Assembly: GCA_012842745.1 (NCBI GenBank)
Contig: DUSF01000054.1
Location: forward strand, 62,001 to 126,000
Direction: 5' to 3'
Source of the DNA: Bacillus sp. (in: firmicutes)
GTDB taxonomy: Bacteria > Bacillota > Bacilli > Bacillales > Bacillaceae_J
Length of the DNA: 64,000 bases
In this document: positions 44,222 through 53,760 of the stretch, piece by piece
Numbering within the stretch: the stretch's first letter is position 1
How the letters are laid out: each line of letters starts with the position of its first letter
Made by a program: the position numbers and the translations under genes
The notes under the pieces: model-generated
The model's input: the letters and a program-made list of their open reading frames with translations, nothing else
Database searches by the model: none
What the model was told of the DNA's origin: nothing

Positions 44222-45448
44222 ATGGATGCAATTAAATTTATACATACTGCTGACCTTCATTTAGACAGCCCTTTTAAAGGGTTAAATCATTTGCCAACCC
44301 CTATTTTTAAAAAATTAAAAGAAAGCACGTTTGTTTCATTTAATCGAATAATCGAGCTTGCTATTAGCGAACACATTGATTTTGTATTAGTAGCGGGTGA
44401 TTTATTCGATAATCATATTCGTAGTTTAAAGGCACAAATTAGCCTGCGAAAAGGGTTTGAAAGGCTGGAGGAAGCTGGAATATGCGTATATGTTATTCAT
44501 GGCAACCACGACCATTTAGGGGGTAGTTGGGCAGAGCTAACATGGCCGGAAAATGTCTATTTTTTTTCAGAAAATGTGGAGGTCACCCCTTTTCAAAAAA
44601 AAGGTAAAACATTGGCGTATATTCATGGCTTCAGTTATGAAAAACGTGCTGTCACTGAAAATATGGTTAAATATTATCATAAAAAAGAAGACGATTTATT
44701 TCATATCGGGATGCTACACGGGAATTTAGAAGGAAAGGACGAGCATGACCCATATGCCCCTTTTACAATCAATCAGCTGTTAGAAAAAAATTTCGATTAT
44801 TGGGCACTTGGGCATATACATAAACGGCAAATTCTCCATGAAAATCCAACTATTATTTACCCGGGAAATATTCAAGGGAGACATCGGAAAGAATTTGGTG
44901 ATAAAGGCTGCTTTGTTGTCGAATTAACGAAACTTGAAACAAAACAGCGATTTGTTCCTTGTGCCCCGATTGTCTGGGAAACGGAAAATATTACAATTGA
45001 TTCGTTGGTAACTGTCGATGAATTAATTATTGCGATAAAAACATGTAAAGAACGATATCGAAATCTTCGTCAAGGAGCGATTGTAACAATTAATTTGCTT
45101 GGAAGCGGCCTGCTTCATGAAGAGCTAAATGATAGCCAGTTCATAAATGATTTATGTGACATTGTTAATGAAGGCGAAGAGTTAGCAGAAAACTTCGTTT
45201 GGGTGGCTTCATGTCAAAATAATACAGCGATACCATATAATCGAAATCTATTAAAAAGTGAAGCCCATTTTATTAGCGATTTATTGCAGCAGGTTGATGA
45301 TTATAATGACGATTTTTTTGAAGAAGCTTTAGGGATGTTGCTCAAAAACCATAAGGTCAACCCATTTTTACAAAATGTGAAGGAAGACCGTAGGGAAATT
45401 CTCGTTAAAGCTGAAAGGCTTCTTTTACATGAATTGTTGAAGGGGTAG
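44222..45448 (+). CDS. yhaO: SbcD-like nuclease subunit YhaO
   Basis: This 408-residue calcineurin-like metallophosphoesterase has the metal-site motifs TADLHLDSPF, VAGDLFDN, HGNHDHLGG, LHGN and GHIHK. With the SMC-like ATPase YhaN, whose gene starts 10 bases later, it forms an Mre11/Rad50-type DNA end-processing pair. ATG 44222 is the likely start; in-frame GTG and TTG codons just upstream are too close to the GGAAAG ribosome site. Confidence 0.88.
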   Translation: MDAIKFIHTADLHLDSPFKGLNHLPTPIFKKLKESTFVSFNRIIELAISEHIDFVLVAGDLFDNHIRSLKAQISLRKGFERLEEAGICVYVIHGNHDHLGGSWAELTWPENVYFFSENVEVTPFQKKGKTLAYIHGFSYEKRAVTENMVKYYHKKEDDLFHIGMLHGNLEGKDEHDPYAPFTINQLLEKNFDYWALGHIHKRQILHENPTIIYPGNIQGRHRKEFGDKGCFVVELTKLETKQRFVPCAPIVWETENITIDSLVTVDELIIAIKTCKERYRNLRQGAIVTINLLGSGLLHEELNDSQFINDLCDIVNEGEELAENFVWVASCQNNTAIPYNRNLLKSEAHFISDLLQQVDDYNDDFFEEALGMLLKNHKVNPFLQNVKEDRREILVKAERLLLHELLKG

Positions 45449-45458
45449 GGGTATCAGA

Positions 45459-48191
45459 ATGAAAATACGAACGATTCATATTTACGGTTTCGGACAATTT
45501 GAAAATAAAATGTTTCAATTGCAGCCAACAAAATCGCTTCATGTTTTATTCGGACATAATGAAGCAGGAAAATCAACAATTACGGCTTTTATCCTTGCGA
45601 TTTTTTTTGGGTTTCCCGCAAGGAATCAAACTGAAAATCGTTATGAACCGAAAACAGGTGCCAAATATGGTGGCAAGGTGACGGTAGAAACTGCTGATAA
45701 AGTTATCACAATCGAGCGGGTAAAAGGACGATCAACAGGAGAACTTTTAATTTTTAACGAGGATGGCACCGTCTGTGAGGAGGATGAACGAGAAGCATTA
45801 TTTAAAGGGCTTGATCGTGCGCTTTATCAGTCTATTTTTTCGTTTGGTTTTAAAGGGCTGCAGGCAATTGAAAACGTGACGTCAACTGAATTGAGCCATT
45901 ATTTATTTACGGCAGGAACGACTGGTGGCCAAGCTCTATTTGAGATGGAGAAAAAATTAACAAAAAAACTAGATGAGCTCTATAAACCATCTGGACGTAA
46001 ACCATTATTAAATGAAAAATTAGCGGAATTAGAGTGCGTTCGCAATGAATTAAAAAAATGGGAAGGTAAAGTCGAACTTTACAATAAGTATGTTCAGGAA
46101 CAAGAACGTTTAAAAGTTCGTTTAAATGAAATGGGGGAAAAAATAACTCAGCTCCAATCATTAGTAAAAGAATATGAAAAAAAACAAATGCTTGAGCCTC
46201 ATATTACAGAGCGCAAAAAGTGGCAAATTCAACTTAGCCAGATAAGCGATTTTGAGCCTTTTCCTGTAAATGGGCTTGAGCGTCTAGCGCAACTTCAAAC
46301 AGAAATGCGTCCCTTAAAAGGACAGGCACTTTCGCTTTCGCAAAAAATATCTGATTTACAAAAAGAAATGGATGCAACCAACTATAAAGAAGATTCTATT
46401 GCACAGGAAGTAAAAGTCCGATCTTTAAAGGAGAAGCAAAAAGTTTATGAAATGCAAGAAATAGAAAAAGAAAAAATCAGCTTATCGTTAACATATGAAC
46501 AGGAAGAAATTAACGTCATTATTGGGAAGCTTGGCAGCGGCTATAATGAGGAGATTATAAACGAAATTGATATAAGTCTTACAATTAAGGAACAGCTAAA
46601 AAATTTAATAACTAAAGTGGAGCGTTTAAACAATCAACAAACGTTTTTAGATGAGCAATTTAATAAAGCAAAAGCGGAACTTGAACAAGCAGAAGCAGCT
46701 TTGCAAAAATTGAAAAAGGAGAAGCAAAAAAATAAAAAGCCAATGCTTGCAGTCATCCTCTCTCTTCTCGCAACATTTGCTGGGGGAATCATACTTTGGG
46801 TTTTAAGTGAGAGTATTTATCCGCTCGTTATTTCAGTTATTATTTTATTAGGGTTATCTTTATATAAGTTCACTTTTAAAAATGCCAAAAATCAGCAAAT
46901 CGAAAAAGAGCAAGTACTTTTAAAACAAAAGGAAAAAATCTTTGATGATATTGTAAAGCAATATGAAAGCTGGGAGCAGGAATTTCATCAAGCCGAACAG
47001 GAACTGGCGGCTTTTTGTTGTAAGCATAAATTTCCAAATGAATTGCCAGCAACGCTATTAATGAGTGCCTTTGAATGGCTTGAAGAACTAAAAAAACGAA
47101 TTCGTACAAAAAGTCATTTATTATTGGAGCGGGAGCGGCTGGAAAAAGAGGTAACAATATTTACAGCCGACGTTAAGGAACTGATTGAGATTTTTAATTT
47201 GCAGACAGAGTTTTCGTTGTTGGCACTAGACAAAATCATTGACATAATCGAGAAAGAAAAAGAAAAAAAATATAGAGTTTATCAGCTGAATGAGAAGGGA
47301 AAGGAATATCACGATGAATTGACAGCGCTTGAACAGCAGATGCAATATTTAGAAACGGAAATAAAAGTTTTATTTTCTAGCGCCAATGTGGAAGATGAGG
47401 ATTCATTTAGACAAAAAGGGAAGGCAAATGAGGAATATTCTGCCGTAAAGGCAAAGCTGCAAGCGATTGAAAGCTATTTACAATCGGTACTAAAAGCGGG
47501 TGAGGAACGCTATATTGATGAGATTGCAAATGAGAATATACATTACGAGCAAATCATTGATAAAACAACAGAAGCAATAACAAATGCTGATTCAGAAAGA
47601 AAACAGCTGCAAGTTAGGCTTGCTGATATAAGCGTTGAAATAAAAAATTTAGAAGAAGGAACTGCATATTCAGACCTTGTGCACCGTTATGAAGTATTGA
47701 AGGATGAATTTCAAAGGGAAGCAGGCGAATGGGCAGTTTACAAGGTTGCCAAAGACTTGATTGATCGAACAAAAGATTATTATCGGATGGTGCGGCTGCC
47801 ACAAGTTATTCAGACCGCACAAACTTATTTTTCATTTTTAACGTTCGATAAGTATCCACTTCTTAATGCACCGACCGAAGACAGCGGCTTTATCGTAGAG
47901 CGTCATGATGGCATTCGTTTTACACCAAATGAATTAAGTCAGGCGACAACGGAACAGCTTTATTTATCGCTGCGATTAAGCTTAGCTAGGAATTTTCGTT
48001 CAATAACACCTTTGCCAATTATAATTGATGATAGTTTTGTCAATTTCGATAAGGAAAGAACGAAGCGTGCACTAGAGCTTATTCGGGAAATAGCGAAGGA
48101 TCATCAAATATTATTTTTTACATGCCACCAACATATCGTAGAGCTTTTTGATGAAGCCGAAATGATTAAACTAGAAGGAAGCAGGGGATGA
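45459..48191 (+). CDS. yhaN: SbcC/Rad50-like ATPase YhaN
   Basis: The 910-residue protein has an N-terminal Walker A, GHNEAGKSTI (about 33-42), and a C-terminal Walker B region, PIIIDDSFVNFDKERTK. In between are long coiled coils. Unusual for a Rad50-like protein, the coil is interrupted by two adjacent hydrophobic segments (about 428-446 and 452-469) that look like membrane helices, a feature of the YhaN subfamily. No zinc-hook CxxC is present. Partner of YhaO in DNA repair (family knowledge). Confidence 0.88.
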   Translation: MKIRTIHIYGFGQFENKMFQLQPTKSLHVLFGHNEAGKSTITAFILAIFFGFPARNQTENRYEPKTGAKYGGKVTVETADKVITIERVKGRSTGELLIFNEDGTVCEEDEREALFKGLDRALYQSIFSFGFKGLQAIENVTSTELSHYLFTAGTTGGQALFEMEKKLTKKLDELYKPSGRKPLLNEKLAELECVRNELKKWEGKVELYNKYVQEQERLKVRLNEMGEKITQLQSLVKEYEKKQMLEPHITERKKWQIQLSQISDFEPFPVNGLERLAQLQTEMRPLKGQALSLSQKISDLQKEMDATNYKEDSIAQEVKVRSLKEKQKVYEMQEIEKEKISLSLTYEQEEINVIIGKLGSGYNEEIINEIDISLTIKEQLKNLITKVERLNNQQTFLDEQFNKAKAELEQAEAALQKLKKEKQKNKKPMLAVILSLLATFAGGIILWVLSESIYPLVISVIILLGLSLYKFTFKNAKNQQIEKEQVLLKQKEKIFDDIVKQYESWEQEFHQAEQELAAFCCKHKFPNELPATLLMSAFEWLEELKKRIRTKSHLLLERERLEKEVTIFTADVKELIEIFNLQTEFSLLALDKIIDIIEKEKEKKYRVYQLNEKGKEYHDELTALEQQMQYLETEIKVLFSSANVEDEDSFRQKGKANEEYSAVKAKLQAIESYLQSVLKAGEERYIDEIANENIHYEQIIDKTTEAITNADSERKQLQVRLADISVEIKNLEEGTAYSDLVHRYEVLKDEFQREAGEWAVYKVAKDLIDRTKDYYRMVRLPQVIQTAQTYFSFLTFDKYPLLNAPTEDSGFIVERHDGIRFTPNELSQATTEQLYLSLRLSLARNFRSITPLPIIIDDSFVNFDKERTKRALELIREIAKDHQILFFTCHQHIVELFDEAEMIKLEGSRG

Positions 48192-48204
48192 TTCCCTGCT
48201 TCCT
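48176..48204. terminator. Bidirectional terminator overlapping two gene ends
   Basis: AGGAAGCAGGG pairs perfectly with CCCTGCTTCCT. It covers the end of yhaN and touches the stop codon of the convergent gene. Confidence 0.75.
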
Positions 48205-49441
48205 ACTTTACTTCCTCCGTATTTTCATAGCGGCTATCAAGAAAATCGACAAAATGGATAAGATAGCCTTCGATTGTTTGTGGATTACGAACACAAGATC
48301 CCCATTCAGGCAAGCCATGGTGACAAAGGATGCAATGGTGCATATGGTGAATATCCTCCAATGAAATCATAATATTCTCCGATTCAATAATTTTAGAGAG
48401 CAATAAAACGCCATACGGAATATGCCCAACCATTACACCAAGCTCATCCATCATAATGCCAGTCGCTTTTCTGTTTTCTAACGATGAATGGTCGGCTGTA
48501 GGGAATAAAAATTTAAAATCCTCAAACGTTTTTCCAGCATGATGATACTCAAGCAGTTTTCCAATATCATGGAAAAGAATACTAACGATTAATAAATCAT
48601 AATTTGCCACTTGGCCTTTATGCTTAGCCATCCCGTAAAACATTGAATAAAGATGGTCAATCGTATCTTTCCATACAAATGAACGGGAATTTGAGCCAGG
48701 GTTGTCGGTTTGTAAATCAGCCCATAATTCATCTTTAAGTGCTTTTTCAACGCGATGAATGAGTTTGAAAACAGCCTGAAACGGGTTATCCTCAAATTTT
48801 ACGATATAGCGGGCAATACGCATCAGTCCAACGGTATGCTTCAATAAGCCGCCTAAATAATTATGGTGATGTCCTTTGGCCGCAGGCCTGATTCGAAACT
48901 GGTCCCAAAAGCGGTCCATAGCCTTAATGGCGATTTCTTTAAAAGGTGATTGAAGCTCATATAGATAGCTGAACAGTTCAATAGTTAAATCTTCAATATT
49001 TTGTTTCGTTGAGGCAATAAGGGAAAACGGATTAATATTTTCCTTGCACGGCTGTATTTTGTGTATTGAGATTGATTTATGGCCTCTATAATCCTCGACT
49101 TTTCCACTTACTTGAAACAAATTATATTCTTCAAGCATTGGTGTATAGCGAGCCAATGCACCGTCATTGTCCCACATTTTCGCATTGATTGCGCCATTAC
49201 TGTTGCTGAATTTAAATTTTAAATATTGTTTATCAGTTTTTGTTTTTTCAACTGTATATTCAGTCAAAAGGAGCTGCGCATTTACATCATTGCCTTTAAC
49301 TTCAGTTTCAATATTAAAATCACTTTTCCCTTCCTCCCAGACAGGAGGTGGATACTTATTCAAAATGGTTGCTCGTTCTTCCTCAGTACTATTGATTCGA
49401 ACGGGGACAAAATCATAAAAATATGTTTTTCTGTTTTCCAT
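48203..49441 (-). CDS. OB-fold plus HD-domain exoribonuclease-like protein (YhaM-related)
   Basis: The 412-residue protein combines an OB-type nucleic-acid-binding domain (about 50-135; INAKMWDND, GKVEDYRGHKSISIHKI) with an HD phosphohydrolase domain (HHNYLGGLLKHTVGLM, ILFHDIGKLLEYHH, HHCILCHHGLPEWGS). This is the architecture of the 3'-5' exoribonuclease YhaM, and it occupies the yhaM position between yhaN and yhaL. It is about 100 residues longer than B. subtilis YhaM (extra N-terminus and a roughly 50-residue insertion within the HD domain) and lies on the opposite strand to yhaON. It may be a paralogue rather than the true orthologue. Confidence 0.78.
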   Translation of the reverse strand: MENRKTYFYDFVPVRINSTEEERATILNKYPPPVWEEGKSDFNIETEVKGNDVNAQLLLTEYTVEKTKTDKQYLKFKFSNSNGAINAKMWDNDGALARYTPMLEEYNLFQVSGKVEDYRGHKSISIHKIQPCKENINPFSLIASTKQNIEDLTIELFSYLYELQSPFKEIAIKAMDRFWDQFRIRPAAKGHHHNYLGGLLKHTVGLMRIARYIVKFEDNPFQAVFKLIHRVEKALKDELWADLQTDNPGSNSRSFVWKDTIDHLYSMFYGMAKHKGQVANYDLLIVSILFHDIGKLLEYHHAGKTFEDFKFLFPTADHSSLENRKATGIMMDELGVMVGHIPYGVLLLSKIIESENIMISLEDIHHMHHCILCHHGLPEWGSCVRNPQTIEGYLIHFVDFLDSRYENTEEVK

Positions 49442-49633
49442 TTACTTCCTCCGTGTTTATCGACTCGTTATTTGTATTATAACCTAAATGGGCTCGGTTT
49501 TGTGTGAAATTACTATAGTTTCGCGTCAATCATCGCAGATGTTTTACGCATAATTTCCCAGCGCCATCATATTTTTTAATAAAGCCTGTCTACTGAAAAA
49601 ATTGGATTTTACTTTAAAAAAGGGGTGAACACA

Positions 49634-49819
49634 ATGTTAACATTGCCATGGTGGATTTATCTTGTGTTAGCAGGAATCATTTTTAGTGCCTTTATGATGG
49701 TGAAAACGGCGAAGGAAGAGCAGGATGTAGATATGGAGTTTATCGAAAAAGAAGGCGAAATTTATATACAAAGAATGGAAGAGGAAAGAGCACGGCGGAA
49801 GGAGCAGATGCAAAACTAG
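49634..49819 (+). CDS. yhaL: Sporulation-related small membrane protein YhaL
   Basis: The 61-residue peptide has one N-terminal membrane helix (LPWWIYLVLAGIIFSAFMM) and a charged cytoplasmic tail ending EERARRKEQMQN, as in B. subtilis YhaL. GGGGTGA precedes the ATG at 49634. It is convergent with prsA; in B. subtilis the two are also neighbours. Confidence 0.85.
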   Translation: MLTLPWWIYLVLAGIIFSAFMMVKTAKEEQDVDMEFIEKEGEIYIQRMEEERARRKEQMQN

Positions 49820-49828
49820 AAATGTGTT

Positions 49829-49868
49829 TGCGGCCAGTTTTTAACCAGTAGGCTAAAATGTGGCCGCA
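49829..49868. terminator. Hairpin between yhaL and prsA
   Basis: TGCGGCCA pairs perfectly with TGGCCGCA across a 24-base loop. T tracts are weak. Confidence 0.6.
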
Positions 49869-49875
49869 TTCCCGC

Positions 49876-50748
49876 TTATTTTTCCCCATTAATAAAATCA
49901 AAAGTACCTTTTAAATCTGCATCCTTAACTTTAATATTTGCTTCTTTTAATTCATTTTTAATTTTTTCTTGGACAACAGTTGGGTCCTCTTGAGCTTTTT
50001 CTTGAGCTAGTTCTTTTCGTATTTCATCCTTCATTTCATCGAAAGGTTTTAAAGCTTTTTTGTCAGTTAGTTTGATGATGTGATAGCCAAAGTCCGTTTT
50101 TACAAGGTCACTAACTTCCCCAATGTTCAGTGCGTAGGCCGCATCTTCGAAAGGTTTCATCATAAATCCCGTTCCAAAGTAGCCTAAATCTCCACCTTTT
50201 GCAGCGGAGCCAGGGTCTTCAGAATATTCTTTTGCTAGTTTCGCAAAATCTTCCTCGTGTTTAACTTTTTGTAAAACGTCTTTCGCTGTTTTCTCATCTT
50301 TAATTAAAATATGACTTGCTTTTATTTCAGGTTTCATTTCATCATATTTCTTTTTCATCTCATCCTCAGGAATTTCGAAATAGTTAACAAGTGCTTTATC
50401 TTGAATGAGCTGAAGACGAAGGGTGTCTTTGAAGGCTTTTTCATCTTGGACCCCATTTGATGCAAGGAACATTTGGAATTGATCTCCATATTGTTCTTTC
50501 AGTTTTGCAAGTTCGGCATCTACTTCTTTGTCCGTAACAGGATACTTTTCACCGAGCACTTTTTCTAATGCTAGTTTGTATAGAACATTCCGACCGTATT
50601 GTTGTTTTAGTTCATTATATAACTCATCCTGTGTAATATTTCCAGCCTTCGTTTCGGCAATTACATTAGAGCTACCAGTATTTCCACTACATGCAGCTAG
50701 TCCAAAAATTGTTACGGCCGCTGTTGCTGAGAGAATCCACTTTTTCAT
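49876..50748 (-). CDS. prsA: Foldase lipoprotein PrsA
   Basis: The 290-residue extracellular peptidyl-prolyl isomerase helps secreted proteins fold at the outer membrane face. The lipobox LAAC puts the lipidated Cys near residue 20. The parvulin domain (about 135-225) contains [32 protein letters not shown] and [21 protein letters not shown] precedes ATG 50748; an upstream alternative start is less supported. In relatives it is repressed by ScoC, whose gene lies 1.7 kb away. Confidence 0.94.
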   Translation of the reverse strand: MKKWILSATAAVTIFGLAACSGNTGSSNVIAETKAGNITQDELYNELKQQYGRNVLYKLALEKVLGEKYPVTDKEVDAELAKLKEQYGDQFQMFLASNGVQDEKAFKDTLRLQLIQDKALVNYFEIPEDEMKKKYDEMKPEIKASHILIKDEKTAKDVLQKVKHEEDFAKLAKEYSEDPGSAAKGGDLGYFGTGFMMKPFEDAAYALNIGEVSDLVKTDFGYHIIKLTDKKALKPFDEMKDEIRKELAQEKAQEDPTVVQEKIKNELKEANIKVKDADLKGTFDFINGEK

Positions 50749-50922
50749 CTTTGACACTCCTCGTATTTTCAAAATTTAACCTATGACATGACATACTATA
50801 TCATATTTTTTATGTTATATAAAAATTATATTTTCGTATCGGTATAAATAAGGACAGTGGCCCATTCGTTTATTTTATTTATTGCATAATATGGGATAAA
50901 GCCTACGAGGGAGGTGTTCGTT

Positions 50923-51024
50923 ATGTCTGAACAGGTTGGCTATGGTGGCTATGGTGGGGGATTTACATTAATCATTATTTTATTCATATTATTAATCATT
51001 GTAGGTGCATCTTGGTATTGGTAA
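50923..51024 (+). CDS. YjcZ family spore peptide
   Basis: A 33-residue peptide has a Gly/Tyr-rich start (GYGGYGGGF) and one membrane helix (FTLIIILFILLIIVGASW). This is the typical form of YjcZ-type sporulation peptides found in spore coats. GGGAGGTG lies five bases before the ATG. Confidence 0.82.
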   Translation: MSEQVGYGGYGGGFTLIIILFILLIIVGASWYW

Positions 51025-51077
51025 GAAACGAGGAGAATACTATGAAAAAACAAGGGGCTAGTAATCGGCCTCTTGTT

Positions 51078-51260
51078 CTAATATACGAAAAGAATTTCAA
51101 TATAAGTGGAAATAAGCAGAATAGTTATTAGTACATTTATTGTTCGAAAAACCTTTGGTTGACGTTCTTCGGGAATCTCTTTTCGTAGACACATTTGGTT
51201 TGTCATTGAATTAATTATATATAAAAAGAAAACCGCAAATGTAATGAACGGGAATACCAT
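51078..51260 (-). CDS. Small hypothetical membrane protein
   Basis: The 60-residue frame encodes two hydrophobic helices (about 3-18 and 41-58) separated by a charged loop with Cys (NQMCLRKEIPEERQPK). AAAGGAGG is 12 bases before the ATG, a longer than usual spacing. I do not recognise a family. Confidence 0.5.
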   Translation of the reverse strand: MVFPFITFAVFFLYIINSMTNQMCLRKEIPEERQPKVFRTINVLITILLISTYIEILFVY

Positions 51261-51367
51261 TTTATTGAGATTCCTCCTTTACAAAATATAGTAGCTTAAA
51301 AGATTTACATTTGTACATGTAAATAACAATACCAAAAAAAAGAAGAAAAAGATAGTTTATAACGATA

Positions 51368-51412
51368 AAGGGACTGTCACCAAATTTATCCGACATATTG
51401 GAGACAGCCCTT
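51368..51412 (-). terminator. Terminator of yhaJ
   Basis: AAGGGCTGTC and GACAGTCCCT pair on the minus strand with a single mismatch and flank a 24-base loop. Confidence 0.6.
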
Positions 51413-51413
51413 A

Positions 51414-51956
51414 CTATTTGTTATGAACTAATATATCAAATGAGTTTCTCGTATGTTCAATCATGCTCTTTTTAGGAGCTTTAATTAAAATCATTAAATA
51501 AATAATGTCTGATACTGATAAGCCGATATTTATGGCAGCTATAATTGAAAAATAATGCATAAATTGCGGATAAATAATGCTACAAAAAATTAAAGGACAA
51601 GTAATAAATACAGTTGGCGCTAGAATTGATGCTATTTTTATATTCCTAGGCAGCTGATGATTATATTGAATCGTGAAAATTGGCAAAAACCGCGAATTGA
51701 AATAAAATCTGACCTTTATTCTTTGTCCAGTTAACCAAGCGGGAATTGCATGGCAAACAAGATGTATAGGAATTAACAATAGTAAACAAATTAAAAATAA
51801 TAGCATGTAATCATCGTTTAAATGTGTGCTTTCATTTATAATACTTAGTGGAACATACATCATGATGAAAGCAGGCAGCATAACGAACATTGAAACAACG
51901 ATAAGTCGCTGATTGCCGAGATCACGAGATAGATTAATTGTTTTCCAACAATTCAT
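51414..51956 (-). CDS. yhaJ: DUF3267 membrane protein YhaJ
   Basis: The 180-residue protein has four membrane helices and begins MNCWKTIN like B. subtilis YhaJ. DUF3267 proteins are distantly related to site-2 proteases and usually have HExxH. The corresponding segment here is PIHLVCHAIPAW, with the two histidines but no glutamate, so peptidase activity is unlikely. Its terminator lies immediately downstream. Confidence 0.78.
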   Translation of the reverse strand: MNCWKTINLSRDLGNQRLIVVSMFVMLPAFIMMYVPLSIINESTHLNDDYMLLFLICLLLLIPIHLVCHAIPAWLTGQRIKVRFYFNSRFLPIFTIQYNHQLPRNIKIASILAPTVFITCPLIFCSIIYPQFMHYFSIIAAINIGLSVSDIIYLMILIKAPKKSMIEHTRNSFDILVHNK

Positions 51957-52094
51957 TTACATTTACACCTCAAAAAAGGAATGATATGTACCCCGATGGA
52001 TACTCAACTACTGTATTATGAATTGCTGTAAAAATCAATACTTGCATTGTAAAAAAAATTGTTAAATTAAAATCGTAAAGGATGTTGTTGGGAA

Positions 52095-52439
52095 ATGGGA
52101 GAGATAAAGAAACGGTTGAAAAAAATAGAATATCATCAAAGGTTATTACTAGAGATGATTCAGACTCAAAATTTCCCGGTATACAGATTGATAGTAAAAA
52201 ATGATTTATCAGAAGAGGAAGTTGAGGAGTTATTTAAACTATGCGATGACCTTACGATTCAGTATGAACAACAGAAAGAGGAGGGCTTTGTTTACTTTAT
52301 GCCACTCCTCACACAGTTTATTAACTTGGTTAATAAAAAGTTAGATCCAGAAGAGACTATTCATGCATTTCTGGAACAGAAAATGTATGTTACTTTGATG
52401 GAAGTCTTAAAAAAGACTTTAACAATTGCTCAAAAATAG
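52095..52439 (+). CDS. yhaI: DUF1878 protein YhaI
   Basis: The 114-residue, mostly helical, acidic protein matches YhaI in size, position and features (LSEEEVEELFKLCDDL, FVYFMPLLTQFINLV, LDPEETIHAF). Function unknown. Its stop codon lies two bases from the stop codon of the convergent hpr gene. Confidence 0.85.
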   Translation: MGEIKKRLKKIEYHQRLLLEMIQTQNFPVYRLIVKNDLSEEEVEELFKLCDDLTIQYEQQKEEGFVYFMPLLTQFINLVNKKLDPEETIHAFLEQKMYVTLMEVLKKTLTIAQK

Positions 52440-52441
52440 TT

Positions 52442-53047
52442 TTAGGTTTTGACAGGTTCTTTGTCGATTTCCTGTTCTTCATATACATTCTCTTTTTTTG
52501 TTAACCGACCATTTTCTTCAACAAATTCTTGATTAAGGTTTTCGAAGGAACGTTCAAAAATTTGCATGAAATCATCACCATAAATATTTCGCACGATACA
52601 CATGAATTCAACCATTTCCGGGAATTTCCCGTAAAGTTCACGAAGTGGTAAAGCTGCTTTGTACGCATCGTATCCAGAAGCGTCATAGGCCTCCATTGAC
52701 TTTAATAAAATTTGTTCGCCTTCTTCTGTTAATTCTACATATGTGTTTCGCTTGTCATCCTCTTTTTTTGAAAATTCCAACAAGCCTCTTTCTTCTAATT
52801 TCTTAGAAAAGTTGAAAGCTGTTGAGACGTGCATGACACCGAATTTTGCAATTTCTGAAATAGATGCCCCCTTTAAATGGTACGCAATCCAAAGGATGTG
52901 GTGCTCATTTATGTTAAGGTCAAAAGGCTTAATCCATTGTTGCCAATCCTTTTCAACCGACTTCCATAGAGCTTTACTTAGTTGGGCGATTTTTTGGCTG
53001 AATAAAATGGCTTCTTTCATCGAATATTGAATGTCTTCACGTTTCAT
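52442..53047 (-). CDS. hpr: MarR-type transition-state regulator ScoC (Hpr)
   Basis: The 201-residue repressor of extracellular proteases, sporulation and prsA in Bacillus. The winged helix spans about residues 45-115 ([41 protein letters not shown]), with long dimerising helices on either side. Ordinary MarR proteins are about 150 residues; the extra C-terminal part ([15 protein letters not shown] and an acidic tail) is typical of ScoC. Neighbours yhaI and yhaH are conserved. Confidence 0.93.
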   Translation of the reverse strand: MKREDIQYSMKEAILFSQKIAQLSKALWKSVEKDWQQWIKPFDLNINEHHILWIAYHLKGASISEIAKFGVMHVSTAFNFSKKLEERGLLEFSKKEDDKRNTYVELTEEGEQILLKSMEAYDASGYDAYKAALPLRELYGKFPEMVEFMCIVRNIYGDDFMQIFERSFENLNQEFVEENGRLTKKENVYEEQEIDKEPVKT

Positions 53048-53256
53048 TTAAAATCACCTACTTTCCTGAAATGATTATTCTAGAAATCTAATTTTATTAT
53101 TCTATTATGCCAATAATTGAAAAAAAGATAAAGAGAATTTTTTGTTTAAATTCAGAAAATTGGTTAAACTTTTATAAATTTATTCCAAAAATTGAAAAAA
53201 GACAAGGTATTATGGCTACCCTTGTCCGATAAATTTTTTATTTAAGTTTAAAGTTT

Positions 53257-53613
53257 TTAAGCCTTCTTCATATTTTCGAGTTTTTGAATTGATTCTTCGA
53301 TGCTTTTTAATTCATCCAAAATATTTGTCTTTTGTGGTTCAATTTCCTTTTTCCATGAATCAATTGATGTTTTTACATCCTTTGAAAAATCCTTTAAAAT
53401 AAGCGCTCCTTCTTTTGAAGCTTGGACAACTTGATCTTTTAATTGAGTTGATTCTACTTTTAAGGAATTCAATGTTTCTTTTACCTTTTTACTGTTTGCA
53501 CTGATTGTACTTTTAAGTTCATCGCCGCTTTTTGGTGCAACAAGAAGGGCAGTGGCTGCTCCAGCAAGACCACCAATAAACAAACCAAGGAATAACGATT
53601 TTCCTTTTGCCAT
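53257..53613 (-). CDS. yhaH: YtxH-domain protein YhaH
   Basis: The 118-residue protein has one N-terminal glycine-rich membrane helix (LFLGLFIGGLAGAATALLVA) followed by PKSGDELK, the YtxH signature, and a long amphipathic helix. YtxH proteins are general-stress and sporulation associated membrane proteins of unclear function. ATG 53613 follows GAGGAG; three codons upstream are discounted. Confidence 0.85.
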   Translation of the reverse strand: MAKGKSLFLGLFIGGLAGAATALLVAPKSGDELKSTISANSKKVKETLNSLKVESTQLKDQVVQASKEGALILKDFSKDVKTSIDSWKKEIEPQKTNILDELKSIEESIQKLENMKKA

Positions 53614-53722
53614 AAATACCAACTCCTCTGCAATATTACTTTTATTATAAAGTAAAATTTTTTTACAAGAAACCCTTATAACATGTGGATACAGCCAATA
53701 ATATGGATTTTTTTACAAAAAA

Positions 53723-53755
53723 GCCCTACCTCAATTTGCAATAGAGGCAGGGCAC
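53723..53755 (-). terminator. Terminator of trpP
   Basis: GCCCTACCTC faces GAGGCAGGGC with one mismatch; on the minus strand the stem is followed by TTTTTT. Confidence 0.75.
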
Positions 53756-53760
53756 TATTT

